Of a stretch of 64,000 nt of DNA, positions 1 through 10,608 are shown one piece after another; position 1 is the stretch's first letter, and each line of letters begins with the position of its first letter. Made by a program: the position numbers and the translations under genes. The DNA is taken from positions 31,177,036-31,241,035 of the forward strand of contig OX578281.1 in NCBI GenBank assembly GCA_951217055.1. Direction: 5' to 3'. The notes beneath the pieces were generated by a model. The model made no database searches and was not told where the DNA came from. It saw only the letters and a list, made by a program, of their open reading frames with translations. This stretch comes from Gerris lacustris. Its lineage: Eukaryota > Arthropoda > Insecta > Hemiptera > Gerridae.

Positions 1-749
1 GCTATATACATTAATTATAAATTATATCATTTGTATTATACATACTTTAATTATTTTATGTTAATTTATTATAATTAACACCTCGGCCATCTCGATCATC
101 TAAGTTAGGAGAGTTCATAATAACTTTAAACGAATCAATAACGTAATTCACCAATATAAACATGTCTAATTAATTGGAGAGAACTAAATAAATCATAACG
201 AAATTAAATTTTACTGCAGTAATTTCACTACGCCAGCTTCATGCGAATGCATCATTTATACTCTATACCTCCACACCCACTTACGCTTGACACCAAATAA
301 AATAATTACAAAAATAAATTTTCCAAAATAAATAACAAATTTAACTAAAAAAATACAACTAAATGCTATAGAATAAATTATAAATATCGTTCCCTAACAA
401 TAATTCTAACATAGTTCTTTTAAGTTTCTTATATTTAATAAACATTAGACTAAGCATATTTCTGGAAGAGGGCAACAATTCATAGTAATCCACTTTGAAG
501 GTTGTGAAACGGTAAACCTGGCCTACGCAGTCAAAGAATGAAGACGACATGAAAGTGTTGTTTTCAAAATTGTCACCGTTGGTTGACGGGAAGAAACCCA
601 AATATCAACCTGGTACTCTGCTGATAGGTGTATCCTCGTAAAAATGTTTCTTCTAAATCGTTAATAAACCGCAATATGTATATTTCACAGTAAATTAAAT
701 GAAAAAAAAAAGAAAAGATTGTCAAAGAGTTCGGAGCTTATAGGAAGAT
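1..749. other. No gene recognised
   Basis: AT-rich sequence. An 80-codon minus-strand open frame at 359-601 has no recognisable domain and no splice or promoter context, so I do not call it a gene. Confidence 0.5.
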
Positions 750-1115
750 TAAAGCTGGGTTCTTAGCTCGCGTTTTTGACCCGCGAAAAGTTGGTTCCAT
801 ACCATCTTGGCGCTTATCTCAATGAAACCTTCCCTTCCCTTTTCATTTTTCGAATCATCCATTTACTTAGTAAATATTAAATAGACACTTACTTGTCATT
901 TTAAAACCATCCTTTGGTAGCAATCTGAACGGAACAGGAAGGAAGGGTAGAGAAAACATGTAGTGACGTCACCACGACTTCCATGAATATATATCATGGA
1001 ACTTTGCAACAGTGTGTGTTATTTTTAATTTATTTTTTTAATTCGATGCGTTTATATAATGTTATCTATATAGCCTAATCACGCATCAAAAACGCGTGCT
1101 AAGAATCAAACTTTA
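750..1115. mobile_element. Possible MITE with 37-bp imperfect terminal inverted repeats
   Basis: The segment at 750-786 is an imperfect reverse complement of 1079-1115. Both contain a TTCTTAGC(T/A)CGCGTTTTTGA core, and about 30 of the 37 positions match. The 290 bp between them have no coding potential. This is the layout of a non-autonomous DNA transposon, but I could not define a target-site duplication, so the family is open. Confidence 0.4.
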
Positions 1116-1475
1116 GAATTAGTGTTTGTTTACATGGTCAGCGCAGTGCCGGTAGTCAGACCTTAGAACCCTACTTTAATTATAAATTGTATATTCTTTT
1201 CAACACCGACTCTTTATCTTTTCACATTTTCCTTGTCTCAATGACACTAACCACTATTTGTTGAAAGCCGGCTTTTTTTTTTCTTTTTTTTTTTTAATAT
1301 AATCGCTTTTAGTGGAAAGTCTTCCATTATTCCTAATTAAGTGATTTCTCTACCCAATCTCTACAAGTAGAATAATATTTGAATGTTTATTTATTTTAAG
1401 AGACAAAAATGAATAAAAAAAAAATTTATAATGCAAATCGGTTTCTTAACTTTCATTTAGATTCTTTTGGTCTAA

Positions 1476-1536
<61 letters not shown>

Positions 1537-2290
1537 GTATTGAATATATTATATATTTTTTTGTTGAGAGGAAAACCCCGGGTTAATTAGAAAGTCATTG
1601 AGAAAGGGTGAGTATATATTTTAAGAAGAGTTTTATACTGAGGTAGGAGTTAATAATTTTATTAATATTCATTTCAAGTTCATGAATAAATATTACTAGG
1701 GTGAAACTGAGCGGCTCGGGGGTCTGCGAATTATAACTGTGACGGAATAACTTTAAGCCTTACTCGTCTTTTTACTTCTTCATTCCCGCGAAATATTAAG
1801 TTTGCCTTGTTTTATTGCCTCGCAGTATCATGCATTAATATTAGATTTTTTAAATATTTGCAATAAAAAAGGATTTTTTATAAAAAAAAAAAAAAGTTAT
1901 TAGATTAGATAAGGGTTATATATTTATTAGTGTATTAAATGAGAAGTTAGAGAGAAAAAGGAAAATAATTGTAAAATTGTGAAGGGAGACAAAAATTGGA
2001 GTTATTTTTGTCCCTAAGACCAGAAGATTGCATTTCTTAAATTTTATTATGTACTTTGATGATTAGAATTAAGTATTAGATTGTATTAATCTTAAACTTT
2101 ACAAATATTCATATTCTTGATGGATTCCCGATCCTCTGCTACAGTGTGTTATTTTTAATGTATTTTTTTAATTCCATGTTATAAGAAATATTTAAGTTTT
2201 TTTACTAAGAGGGAATATTAAATGCCTCCTCCCTTATTTTGTAAGTAAATAGTAGATGTCCCTATTTATTTAATTCTTATTTTTAGTTGG
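1116..2290. other. No gene; short duplicated AT-rich block
   Basis: About 40 bp near 1007-1045 (CAGTGTGTGTTATTTTTAAT type) recur in direct orientation near 2139-2178. The stretch also holds an (AT)n tract. Nothing coding is recognised. Confidence 0.4.
1480..1534. repeat. (AT)n microsatellite, 55 bp
   Basis: An uninterrupted alternating A/T run. Confidence 0.95.
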
Positions 2291-2341
2291 GTCATTTAGG
2301 GTAAAAAAAATAGAAGTTAACAACTCATAGTAGTTGGAACT

Positions 2342-2379
2342 GGCTATATTTCGTCCCTCTCCGGGACACAATCATGCCT
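2342..2379 (-). ncRNA. Degenerate hammerhead-ribozyme-like motif in the Penelope-like element
   Basis: Read on the minus strand, a perfect 5-bp stem GTCCC/GGGAC with loop GGAGA is followed directly by GAAA, as stem II and the GAAA core are in hammerhead ribozymes. The seven bases before the stem (TGATTGT) only partly resemble the CUGANGA core, so the motif would be inactive now. Hammerhead motifs are known in the terminal repeats of Penelope-like elements, which makes the position plausible. Confidence 0.3.
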
Positions 2380-2954
2380 AAAACATCATTAAATATTTAT
2401 TATAAAATTTGTTTTTACAATTATGAACACTTAACATCTTTAAAACATTGAAATAATAACATTTGGATTTTTACCTCATCATTAGTGAAACTATAGTAGT
2501 CACATTTAACTCAAACTATGTTAGTTTTGTCAAAATGAATGTTAATAGATAAAAGAAATTCTCCTTCACACATCGAAACATTAGTATAGTTGTAAAACTT
2601 ATCCTTAAAAGATAAAAATTAAAAATAATACTAACTCATAAAACATTGAAATTGGTAACTACAGAGGTAATAAGATGAAACCTTCATTTTTATATTTAAA
2701 TTTATGATAAAAAATTATTAAAATTAAATAGAATTTTTGTAGATTATAGTTAAATTATACATTATTTTATAAGATTATTTCAGAGCAATAGTCATTATTT
2801 TTAGAGCATATATTGTAATTATGGAAGGCAAGATATTTAGGCGGGAGTTATGATTTGAAAATATATTTAACTTTTAAAGTGTATATAGATGAACTTATAA
2901 ATGGGAGAAAGTTAAGGGAGTTGCAGATAGGTGGGAAAATTTCAATTGTGACTT

Positions 2955-3450
2955 TTATATATTAAGGATAGCAGCATCATATTTATTTATGTCTTTTGAG
3001 TCATTTTTAAAATTTATGGAGTTATCAGTCGTGGCTATGTATGCAGCTTCAAGGTATTTTCTTTTTTAATCGTTTCTTTCTACGTCTAGTATTTTTATAC
3101 TGTCTTTATTAATTTGATGATTTTGATTTGCAGAGTGAATAGCTATGGCAGTTTTTCCATTTTAAACTTGTATATTGTACGAGTGTTGTTTTATTCTTCT
3201 TTCTAAATGTTGTATAGTTTCACCGATATATACTTTGTCAAAATCTTTAGAATCAATTTTGTAAATTACATTAGTTTTTTTAATTATTCCGTTTTACCTT
3301 TTAAGTTGTTATGAAATTTATCTTGTATTTTATTTGTAGGTTTTATTAGTCCCAATTTTACTTTTTCACAATCAAATTCTTTAAACGTTTTCTGTAAGTT
3401 CTGAGATAGTCCTTTTATGTATGTGAGGGATTTGTAAAAAATGGGTGTTT
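2955..3450 (-). pseudogene. GIY-YIG endonuclease remnant of a Penelope-like element
   Basis: The minus-strand translation from about 3290 down to a stop at 2955-2957 shows the two GIY-YIG signature pieces, VIYKI and then KVYIGET. A HLERRIKQH segment carries the expected arginine, and a later KRKYLEAAYI segment carries the expected glutamate. Two in-frame stop codons, near 3166 and 3064, interrupt it. Upstream, 3290-3450 in another frame continues with a linker-like region ending in NNLKGKTE, so there is also a frameshift near 3290. In the intact family this nuclease nicks target DNA to prime reverse transcription. The copy is dead. The family call rests on the motifs and their spacing. Confidence 0.72.
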
Positions 3451-3612
3451 TCTATGTAGTCATTAATGGAGGCGTTAGTAACGCAATGAGCCAACATTTA
3501 TTTATGAAATTTCGGGGATAACTATTTTTTTCCATAAATTCTCAATTTTTAAATATTGGCAGTTCGAACTATTATGAGTTGTTAACTTCTACAGTTTTTT
3601 AACCTAAATGTC

Positions 3613-5309
3613 CCTTATTTTTATACCCGTCCTCTTGGATAAATAAAAAGCCCCCCTCTCTTGGATAAATTATACCTCCTCCCCCACCTTTAACAGCCTT
3701 GGATAAAAAATGCGAGCATGATAAAGTGTCTTAGATATGTAGCTTGAATTACTAGGGTCCTTTACCAGAAGACCTAGAACGGGGAGCTATGGCGAATAAA
3801 CTAGAAATGTCACTAGGTTAGTTCAGACATTAGGTTAGGATGGACAACGTGAGAAAGCTGACTCAATTTATAGAGGCTAGGACCCCAGGACCCAGGATGT
3901 AGACCTCGAGTAGATCTAATGCCCTTTTTATAATAATAGAAAGTAAATTCTAGGGGAACCCTCAACGCTTGTAATCAGCTCAATGGAAGAAGAAAATGAG
4001 GAGAGCAGATAAATAATATGTACTGTAGTAGGATGTGTAGATAAAGTCGGAGAAAGTAATATAAGGATAAGGAACTATAGGAAAAGGAATTTGGAGGATA
4101 TGAAAAGTAATGACTAAAGGGCTATAACAACATACATAGCGTAATTTCAATTCAGAAGAATATGTTTTTGCAGAGAACCATTTTTTACTTTAGATAACCA
4201 AAGTTTATGATGGGTTTGATATCCGGACCCCTTAAGGATAAAAATACATTGAAAGAAATGGATAAATAGAACAAGGGAGAGGAATACATATTATACTTAT
4301 TAATAATTATTTTAATTTATTATCAATATTCTTTTAATAAGAGAGCTCGCATATATTTATTAGTTAGACCAAACACTTATAAAAATACTTTTTTAAAAAT
4401 GCAATGGGAATAGCTTGAGTGAAGTGAACATTAATTATAATATTTAAGAGGTAGAAAGAAACATAATTCGTAAAAATAATTGTAAATAGCAATAATGGGC
4501 CTAACGAAGCAGTAATCAACAATAGCATACTAGCTATTATGTGAAAAATAATCTACATAGATGTAAACTGTTTAAGAAATAATAAAACAAATATATATTT
4601 GAGAAGCTAAGAAAGAAAATAAATTAAAATGATCCTCACTGCAGCCTCTATCTTAGATAAATTGGAATACAAAATATAATATATTTAGAAATAGAGCAGG
4701 AGTGAAAATTGTATCTCTTAAAAGTGGGAAACTGTTTGTTTTCTCAGAATTTGAATAGGGAAATTCAATGAGAATTTGGATTTAAATAAAATAGGTTCTA
4801 GGTTTTTGACTATTTAAATAATGGCACATTTAAATAGTTGAATTTCCTAGGTTTGAAGTAGAACCTTCCAAAAAACGGAGGGGTAAGGACATTTATCTCT
4901 TGATTTTATTTGCATACCAATAAAGTGCCGGCGCAAATTAGACACCGTTTGCGTCCATTCAATGAAAATAATGGAGAAAATGATTCATAAAACACAACAA
5001 GATTTAGATATTGTTAAATAGATTATTTGCACCAATTATTAAATTATTCCTTAATTTTTCATATTACCAAAATTGGATAATTTACATGATACATATGCAT
5101 TATGCATATGTATTGAAAAATCAGTGAATGCGTCATTCTTTCTCATAATTTCTCGCTACCGAATAGTGCTACTTCAGTAGTTTTGACATGTCTGTCGCGT
5201 GATCCCACTTAATTCTATTTTAAATATTTTTACATTTCGAAACGTTAATACAACATGCTTGGTTCGATATTTTATGACATTCTTTTAACTTTATATTAAT
5301 TCTTAATTA
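3613..5309. other. No gene recognised; one short perfect palindrome
   Basis: AT-rich DNA with no coding or transposon signature that I recognise. A 12-bp-arm palindrome with a 1-base spacer lies at 5089-5113 (ATACATATGCAT and its complement). Confidence 0.5.
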
Positions 5310-6035
5310 TACTTAGGGGCTCTGCCCCCTACTCGCTTCGCTCGCCGTAAAGCGGCTGCTATGCGGTCGCTGCCTTGACCCTTCGCACAATTTGACATTT
5401 TACAATTTAACAATTTGACACATTTGTTTGTTTACAAATCTTTTTTACTTTCTCATATAAAAAGAAAGTACTGTGATGGCGCGAAAATTCGTTTTGAGGT
5501 CCCCTGAGTCCAAAAATGTCTGTCCGTCGTCTGTCGTCTGTCTGTCGTCTGTGCAGACGCCTGGAGCCTAAACTACTGGGCCGATTTTGACGAAATTTGG
5601 CATACATGTTCAGAAAAATTATACCCCGAGGCGAAATCGAGAAATGAATTTTAGCTTCAAATTTAGGGGCGCTACCCCCCCAAAAACTCTGAAAAAACGT
5701 GAAAAAAAAAAATTTCTCGAAAATGGTTCCAACGATTTTGATTAAAAATTCTAAAATGTAGTCAATTTAAATACGAATCTAACGATATAAGCCGTTTTCC
5801 CGGGAAAAATCTAGTTCCGGAGAAAATAGCTTTAAACGTGGGCGAAGAGAGCCCGGGCTCGATTCCCCGCTCTGGAGAAGTCATTTTTATGATAAATCTT
5901 GATGAAATGTTAAATAATAATTAAATTTACATACGAAAACTAATAAATGGAATACACAGGGCTAAGTAATTATGAACTCGTATATGAGAAAGTTTGTCTG
6001 AGTTGTCTCGGACCGATTTTTAGTGATAGGTATAG
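5310..6035 (+). repeat. Dispersed repeat A, longest copy
   Basis: This is a composite repeat found at least five more times in the window: 23162-23540 minus, 35335-36115 plus, 47880-48010 minus partial, 55265-55575 plus, 61319-61873 minus. Order: a GC-rich head with TACTCGCTTCGCTCG; runs of CAATTTGACA; a small stem from TTACTTTC/GAAAGTA; a CTGTCTGTCGTCTGTGCAGA block; AAACTACTGG...GATTTTGACGAAATTTGG; a GGCGCTACCCCC block; TTTCTCGAAAAtGGTTCC; a tRNA B-box-like GGCTCGATTCCCC near 5858; and an end near TTGTCTCGGACCGATTTT. The B-box-like piece suggests a tRNA-related component. No protein-coding remnant is seen, so the class is unresolved. Confidence 0.75.
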
Positions 6036-6040
6036 ATAAA

Positions 6041-6587
6041 GGGTGTCCCAAAATTAACGCAAGATTTGAATTTGCCGCCATTTGTGCAGTAAATTTTTGG
6101 CGACCCTGAAAAAAAAATAATTTGACTACTGAGAGTTTAGGATTAGTAATAATGGAACACAATACAACAACGTGTTTTTATTATTGATCGTGATTTAAGA
6201 CGATATATCTATTTAATTTAACTTATTTAATGTATTTATTTAATTTAACCACCTTGACCTTGTGATTTAACACCATGGGATTTCCTTTTATGGGGTTATT
6301 TGAAGTCAAAGGTCTATGTCAACAATCCCACAACCACCTGTGCATTACAGGAGGAAATTAAACTCTGCATCAACGAAATTCAGCCACATTTATGCAAAAT
6401 GGTCATGGAAAATTTCTACAAAAGAGTGCATATGTGCCAGCAAAGCCGTGGAGGCAATTTGCCCGATGTGTTATTCCATTTAACCCTATCCTAAGTACTT
6501 TTTGATTCGATAAAAGAAATAGCAATCTAAAAATTAAATACTGTGTTTTCTATTTAATTCAAATCCTGTGGTTATTTTGGGACACCC
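6041..6587 (+). mobile_element. Internally deleted mariner/Tc1-type element
   Basis: The ends are inverted repeats: GGGTGTCCCAAAAT at 6041 and ATTTTGGGACACCC ending at 6587. The 547 bp between keep only the last part of a transposase. A full-length relative would need about 1.2 kb or more, so most of the gene is lost. The copy abuts the end of repeat A. A TA target duplication is likely on the right (TATA follows), but the left flank has mutated. Confidence 0.75.
6261..6494 (+). pseudogene. Transposase C-terminal remnant, IS630/Tc1/mariner superfamily
   Basis: A 77-codon open frame follows an in-frame stop just upstream. It opens with CDLTPWDFLLWGYLKSKVY, the characteristic segment around the third catalytic acidic residue of insect mariner-like transposases (the usual context is DxxPxDFxLWGxLK). 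It continues with alternating helices, an EEIKLCINEIQP segment, VMENFYKRVHMCQQSRGG, and a C-terminal LPDVLFHL that fits the family end. It stops at a TAA about 95 bp before the right terminal repeat, the expected place. The N-terminal DNA-binding domain and the first two catalytic aspartates are absent, so it cannot transpose anything. Confidence 0.78.
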
Positions 6588-9500
6588 TATATAATATATA
6601 TATGTATATATAATTTTAATTTTTTTTTTTCGAGCCTTAAATAGCAAAGAAATGCCACAAGTTAAGCGAGATACTTTAACGAGTTTAAGTTGATATGTTG
6701 TTCTTTTTCGAATGCATATAAATGAGAAAGTTAAATAAGGGCTAATTAAGATGAGCGTTATATATTTCCATGATTGTATAAAAAAAAGTATTGTAGATTT
6801 TATAAATAAATTTTATCTTCAAACATTTTTTATGGCTGAAACACGGTTCTATTAAAAAACATCAGTCATGTATCATTATTTATAAAAAATGAAATAAACA
6901 ATGATATTTCCTTAGACGGCATTATAAATAAAACTAGGATTTAGACCTTCTCAGTTGTTATTTTTCCCCCCTACAATGATAAATTGAAGGTTATCATTTA
7001 ACCCTTATCAGTATTGATTGTTTGCATAAGAGGGCTATTTTCCCTCTTTTCCATCTCTCATATGTTGTTTTCGTACTGATAAGCTGATAAGGGGGGGGGG
7101 GGGGGGGGGGGGGCTTTCGAGTTGAAATTAGTTTTGTGAAGCCTGATAACGTCACTTATCATTTGTCAAAACTTTTGCGTATACGTACTGGTAAAATATG
7201 GAATTATTGATTTTTTTTTCTCTTGTCTGAATATTCAAGTATATTCATTTCATTAGACTTTGCTTCATTGTCATAAGTAATAACTTTGTGACACGCAACA
7301 TATTTGTTATCTTAATGGTTATTAATCAATGTTTAGATCCAGTGAAAAACTTGGAATAGAAATGGATTTGTTTTTGAATTAACCAAATCTTTTAATATTT
7401 ATACGGTAAAAAGGTTATGCTTTTGAAGTCACTGCTGAACCTTTTTTTACCGACATGTGTTTCTAATGATTTGGAGATTGATTTTCTTTGGTTACTTGAC
7501 TATGGATACATTTTCCAAGTCATCTCATATACTTCAGACTGGCTATTTCGCCAGCAGAAAAATTGCTCATTACTTTAAGCCAATATCCTCACTCTTTGAA
7601 TTTGCCATCTTCACCCTTCGCAATATCGTAAGCCACTGCAAAAAGGGACAAACAGGCCTTGTCTCGTAATACACGTATATTACGACTGATGACGCAATCG
7701 TACAGGTATGATCTAATTTTGTAGATCCTTCACTTTTTTTATACACTTGAGCGTTGCTTCTTACACGATAATTATCGTATATCTCTTACTACCTAAATAT
7801 GTATATATCTCATCGCACTGGAGTTAACCCGGCCTGTTGAGTGAGTTGTTAGAGATACATGTCCTTCTTTGAGTTTTACTAACCAAGAGATGGGTTACAT
7901 TTCCATACATAATGATTGAGCTTTTACAAGATGCTTGACGAGGTAGTTTGTTTAATCCATGTTGTAAAGACATATTTAGAAGATGGTTGTGGTTGAGGTA
8001 CTTGGAGCGTGCAAGCATCCTTCAAGTCGAAGTTCAAAACTCCAATTACAATCCCGATTCCAAGAGATGTGAGACATATTCCACACTAATGGCTGCACTG
8101 ATAAGATGTTTCAAGTGGTCGTTTAGTCCATCCTGTAACGACTAAACTTAGTCCATCGAGATATTAAGGGCGGAGGGGGAAAAAATCCCTAGTACTTACT
8201 TACTACACTTAAGAATAAAAAAAGGGGGGAAAAGGAGACAGCGAGGAGACAATTTAATTAACAATTTGTCGAGCAAGGTGTTGTCATGCAATTTAAAACT
8301 GGTTGTTATTAAAGGTAAGGTAGAGTAAAGAAAGCGAGCCCTGGCCCCAACAGGTAGGTACTCAGAGTTCTTACGAACACGGTGCCCATGTTCCCTTCTC
8401 ACACCCCTTCACCTCCAGCTTTCCCCGTATGAATTTAATGTTTTAATTATGCAGTACATTATACACTCTCGCAGGTTTAACTAACACACTAATGCTTCTT
8501 TGCTTGGTTATTAGCGAAAATTCATTTTTATACACACCTTACATTTACCCAAAGAACAGTTTTTTGTTTTTTTTAATTGCATTTTTTTAATAATTTAAAA
8601 AATATATAATTCAAGCTTAACATATTCAGCAAATGAGGAAAAGAATTATAATAATATGTTATATTCAAGATGATATGTAATATTTTTTCTACGTATGATT
8701 TTGAGATAATATGAAAAAAACCTATTGATTATCGTTTGACCATTATCAAAGTTCTTTCGACCATTGGTCAAATGGTTGAAAGGACCAGGAAGTATAGCGT
8801 TATTTAAGGTGAACATTTTGAGTGAAGATGAAATGAAGATTGAATTGCGATGTTGGAGACATTACCGGAGGTGATCAGCGTTCTAAAATAGAAGAAATAA
8901 AGCGAGAAAAGAGTAGACATGATAAGATGTACTATTTAACTGACGTCTGAAGGCTTCTGGACTACGAACGTTTAACCAATAAAAACAAGGGTTTAACATA
9001 AATAATAATGCAAGTTGAAAACGGTCAGATAGTTTGATTTTGCAGAATTTACAACGGTCTAGTATGGAAACTAAGACAGTGATTTATTGATTGTAATATC
9101 GATCTTTATTCGGAAGCCTTAACATTATGAAGTTATTTTGAAATCAGACATATCCTTGGACACAAAATAGAGCAAAATGATCAAGATTTTGTTGGAAGAT
9201 GTAATTATATCCTAAATTTAATAGTATTTATAGTAATTGTGAATTGTTATTAAAAAGGGAGAATAAGGAAGATCAAGAAAGTAACGAAAGTGGAAGGTAT
9301 TGGAAGAACCAATAGATTCATCAAGCCAACGAGATATAGCATTGACTTTCTTCGACTATTTACACAATGCCATTTCATTCAATTAAATAAGTGAACAACA
9401 CATTTCTATTAACGAAAGATAAATAAGACTCTCAAATAATACTGCGGAGATGGTTTACTTTGCATGTAATTCAAAGAATCACAAAACCAAATGTTTGAAG

Positions 9501-10275
9501 AAGCTGTCGACATTCAGTCAAAACAATTTTCTCTATTTTTGGGGAATTTTAGATTAAACATAATTCTGTTATGATATTAATGATTCTAATGAAAATAGGA
9601 ATAGGTATAACCCAATGCTTCTACTAGATGCCATGTTTCTCTATTATTAATCGAGTGAAGATATGGTTATTAGTGCAGTAAAATCTAGATTATTCGGAGT
9701 TAAACATGCTTTTGATATTACAATTAAGCCATCCTTTCCAAGGTTCATTCTTAAGGGAGTTATTCATGCGACGTTAATCGAATTAATCATGCGAGAGTTA
9801 ATTGAGCGGCTCGTTATCAACTGAATGGATTACCTACCTGCGGATTCCGGAGCTATAAGAAGTGACGCTCTTTGTCTTTCCATTAATTACCTGGCTTTCC
9901 TCAGTTATTCGATGTTTCTGATGCATTTATACCTACTTGGCTGATAAATAATTTTTGGCACTTCAAGGATGCTTGATATTGCCAGATTATAGCCAACCCA
10001 GTCTTTATATCGTCAAGAGTAAATTATTCTCTTCTTGAACAAATTTCAGAGATGGTTATCTTCAGAAGAACTTGTTTGCCGCTGAAGCCTAAGTTAATAT
10101 TGTTTGTTGAGTTAAATATATCGAGAATAGAACTAGTTATAAGATTTACTGTATTATAAGTTAGCAGTCAGTAATTTTGGATTAGGACCACTTCAACGAC
10201 ACGAACTAGAACGCAGCACCTTTGAAACAAAAAATCACTTTTTGACGCGTTTTCCTCCTCATTTCTGTGTTGCAG
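6588..10275. other. No gene recognised upstream of the first host exon
   Basis: Presumed intron or 5' flanking DNA of the host gene. It includes a 23-G run at 7091-7113. Short open frames (7457-7669, 7948-8145 plus; 7824-8018, 8196-8402 minus) show no domain that I know. The last 30 bases before 10276 form a pyrimidine-rich splice acceptor. Confidence 0.5.
7091..7113. repeat. Poly-G run, 23 bp
   Basis: A pure homopolymer. A run this long is hard to sequence and can form quadruplexes. Confidence 0.9.
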
Positions 10276-10476
10276 AGTGGAGAGCGAGGTTACCTGGAAG
10301 GTATCGGCAGCAGGTACGCCGAACTGTTCCGAACACATTATGGTGATGTGTTGGCCGACCTAGAAGAACTAAGACAGAAGGAATGGGCTGAGCTGTCGCC
10401 TAGGATACGGGTTCTACCCCCCGGTTCTCTGACGACTTCTCAGAGCCAACCGATATACCTGCCTGGCAAGTACTCG
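10276..10476 (+). CDS. Internal coding exon of an unrecognised host gene
   Basis: A 201-bp exon of 67 codons, phase 0 at both ends. The acceptor is a strong pyrimidine tract ending TTGCAG at 10275, and the donor is GTAAGC at 10477. Base composition is clearly richer in G+C than the surrounding intron DNA. The product starts SGERGYLEG, continues with a charged, probably helical YAELFRTHYGDVLADLEEL and QKEWAELSPRIRVLPPG, then a Ser/Gln/Pro stretch ending YLPGKYS. There is no signal peptide, membrane segment or catalytic motif. The open frame runs on past the donor to 10608, but that extension has intron-like composition. The next plus-strand exon at 39070 also begins in phase 0, so the two can be joined without a shift. 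I cannot name the protein; a cytoplasmic scaffold or regulatory protein is only a guess. Confidence 0.7.
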
Positions 10477-10608
10477 GTAAGCACTCCTCACATCAGTACT
10501 ACGGTAAGCCACACATCACTCCAAGCATTCAGCAACTCCCCGACTAGCACCTCACGAGCTCTGACACTAGTACCTCATACAAATACTAGCCTTTTAGAAT
10601 ACTTATAG

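Larger units (their letters stand above)
2291..3612 (-). mobile_element. Decayed Penelope-like retroelement fragment
   Basis: A minus-strand GIY-YIG endonuclease remnant (2955-3450) is bracketed by inverted copies of a block of about 55 bp, at 2291-2346 and 3556-3612. Both carry a GTTAACAACTCATA core. Penelope-like elements are the retroelements that combine a reverse transcriptase with a C-terminal GIY-YIG nuclease, and they often have repeated ends in inverted arrangement. The reverse transcriptase is missing, so this is a 3' portion. The stretch between the endonuclease stop and 2346 would be the 3' untranslated region. Inference: the inverted flanks are remnants of the terminal repeats. 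An alternative is a chance inverted duplication of flanking DNA. Confidence 0.6.

Noticed and set aside
7091..7113. Poly-G and poly-C runs as regulatory quadruplexes
   Set aside because: Pure homopolymers of this length are common replication-slippage products, and nothing nearby suggests a promoter.
7824..8145. Overlapping frames on both strands near 8 kb, considered as a retroelement remnant
   Set aside because: A weak resemblance to a BEL/Pao segment did not extend beyond a few residues.
10477..10608. Extension of the first exon to the stop at 10608
   Set aside because: A consensus donor GTAAGC follows codon 67, and the sequence after it has intron-like, Ser/Thr-rich translation without conservation-like features. 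Read-through cannot be excluded.
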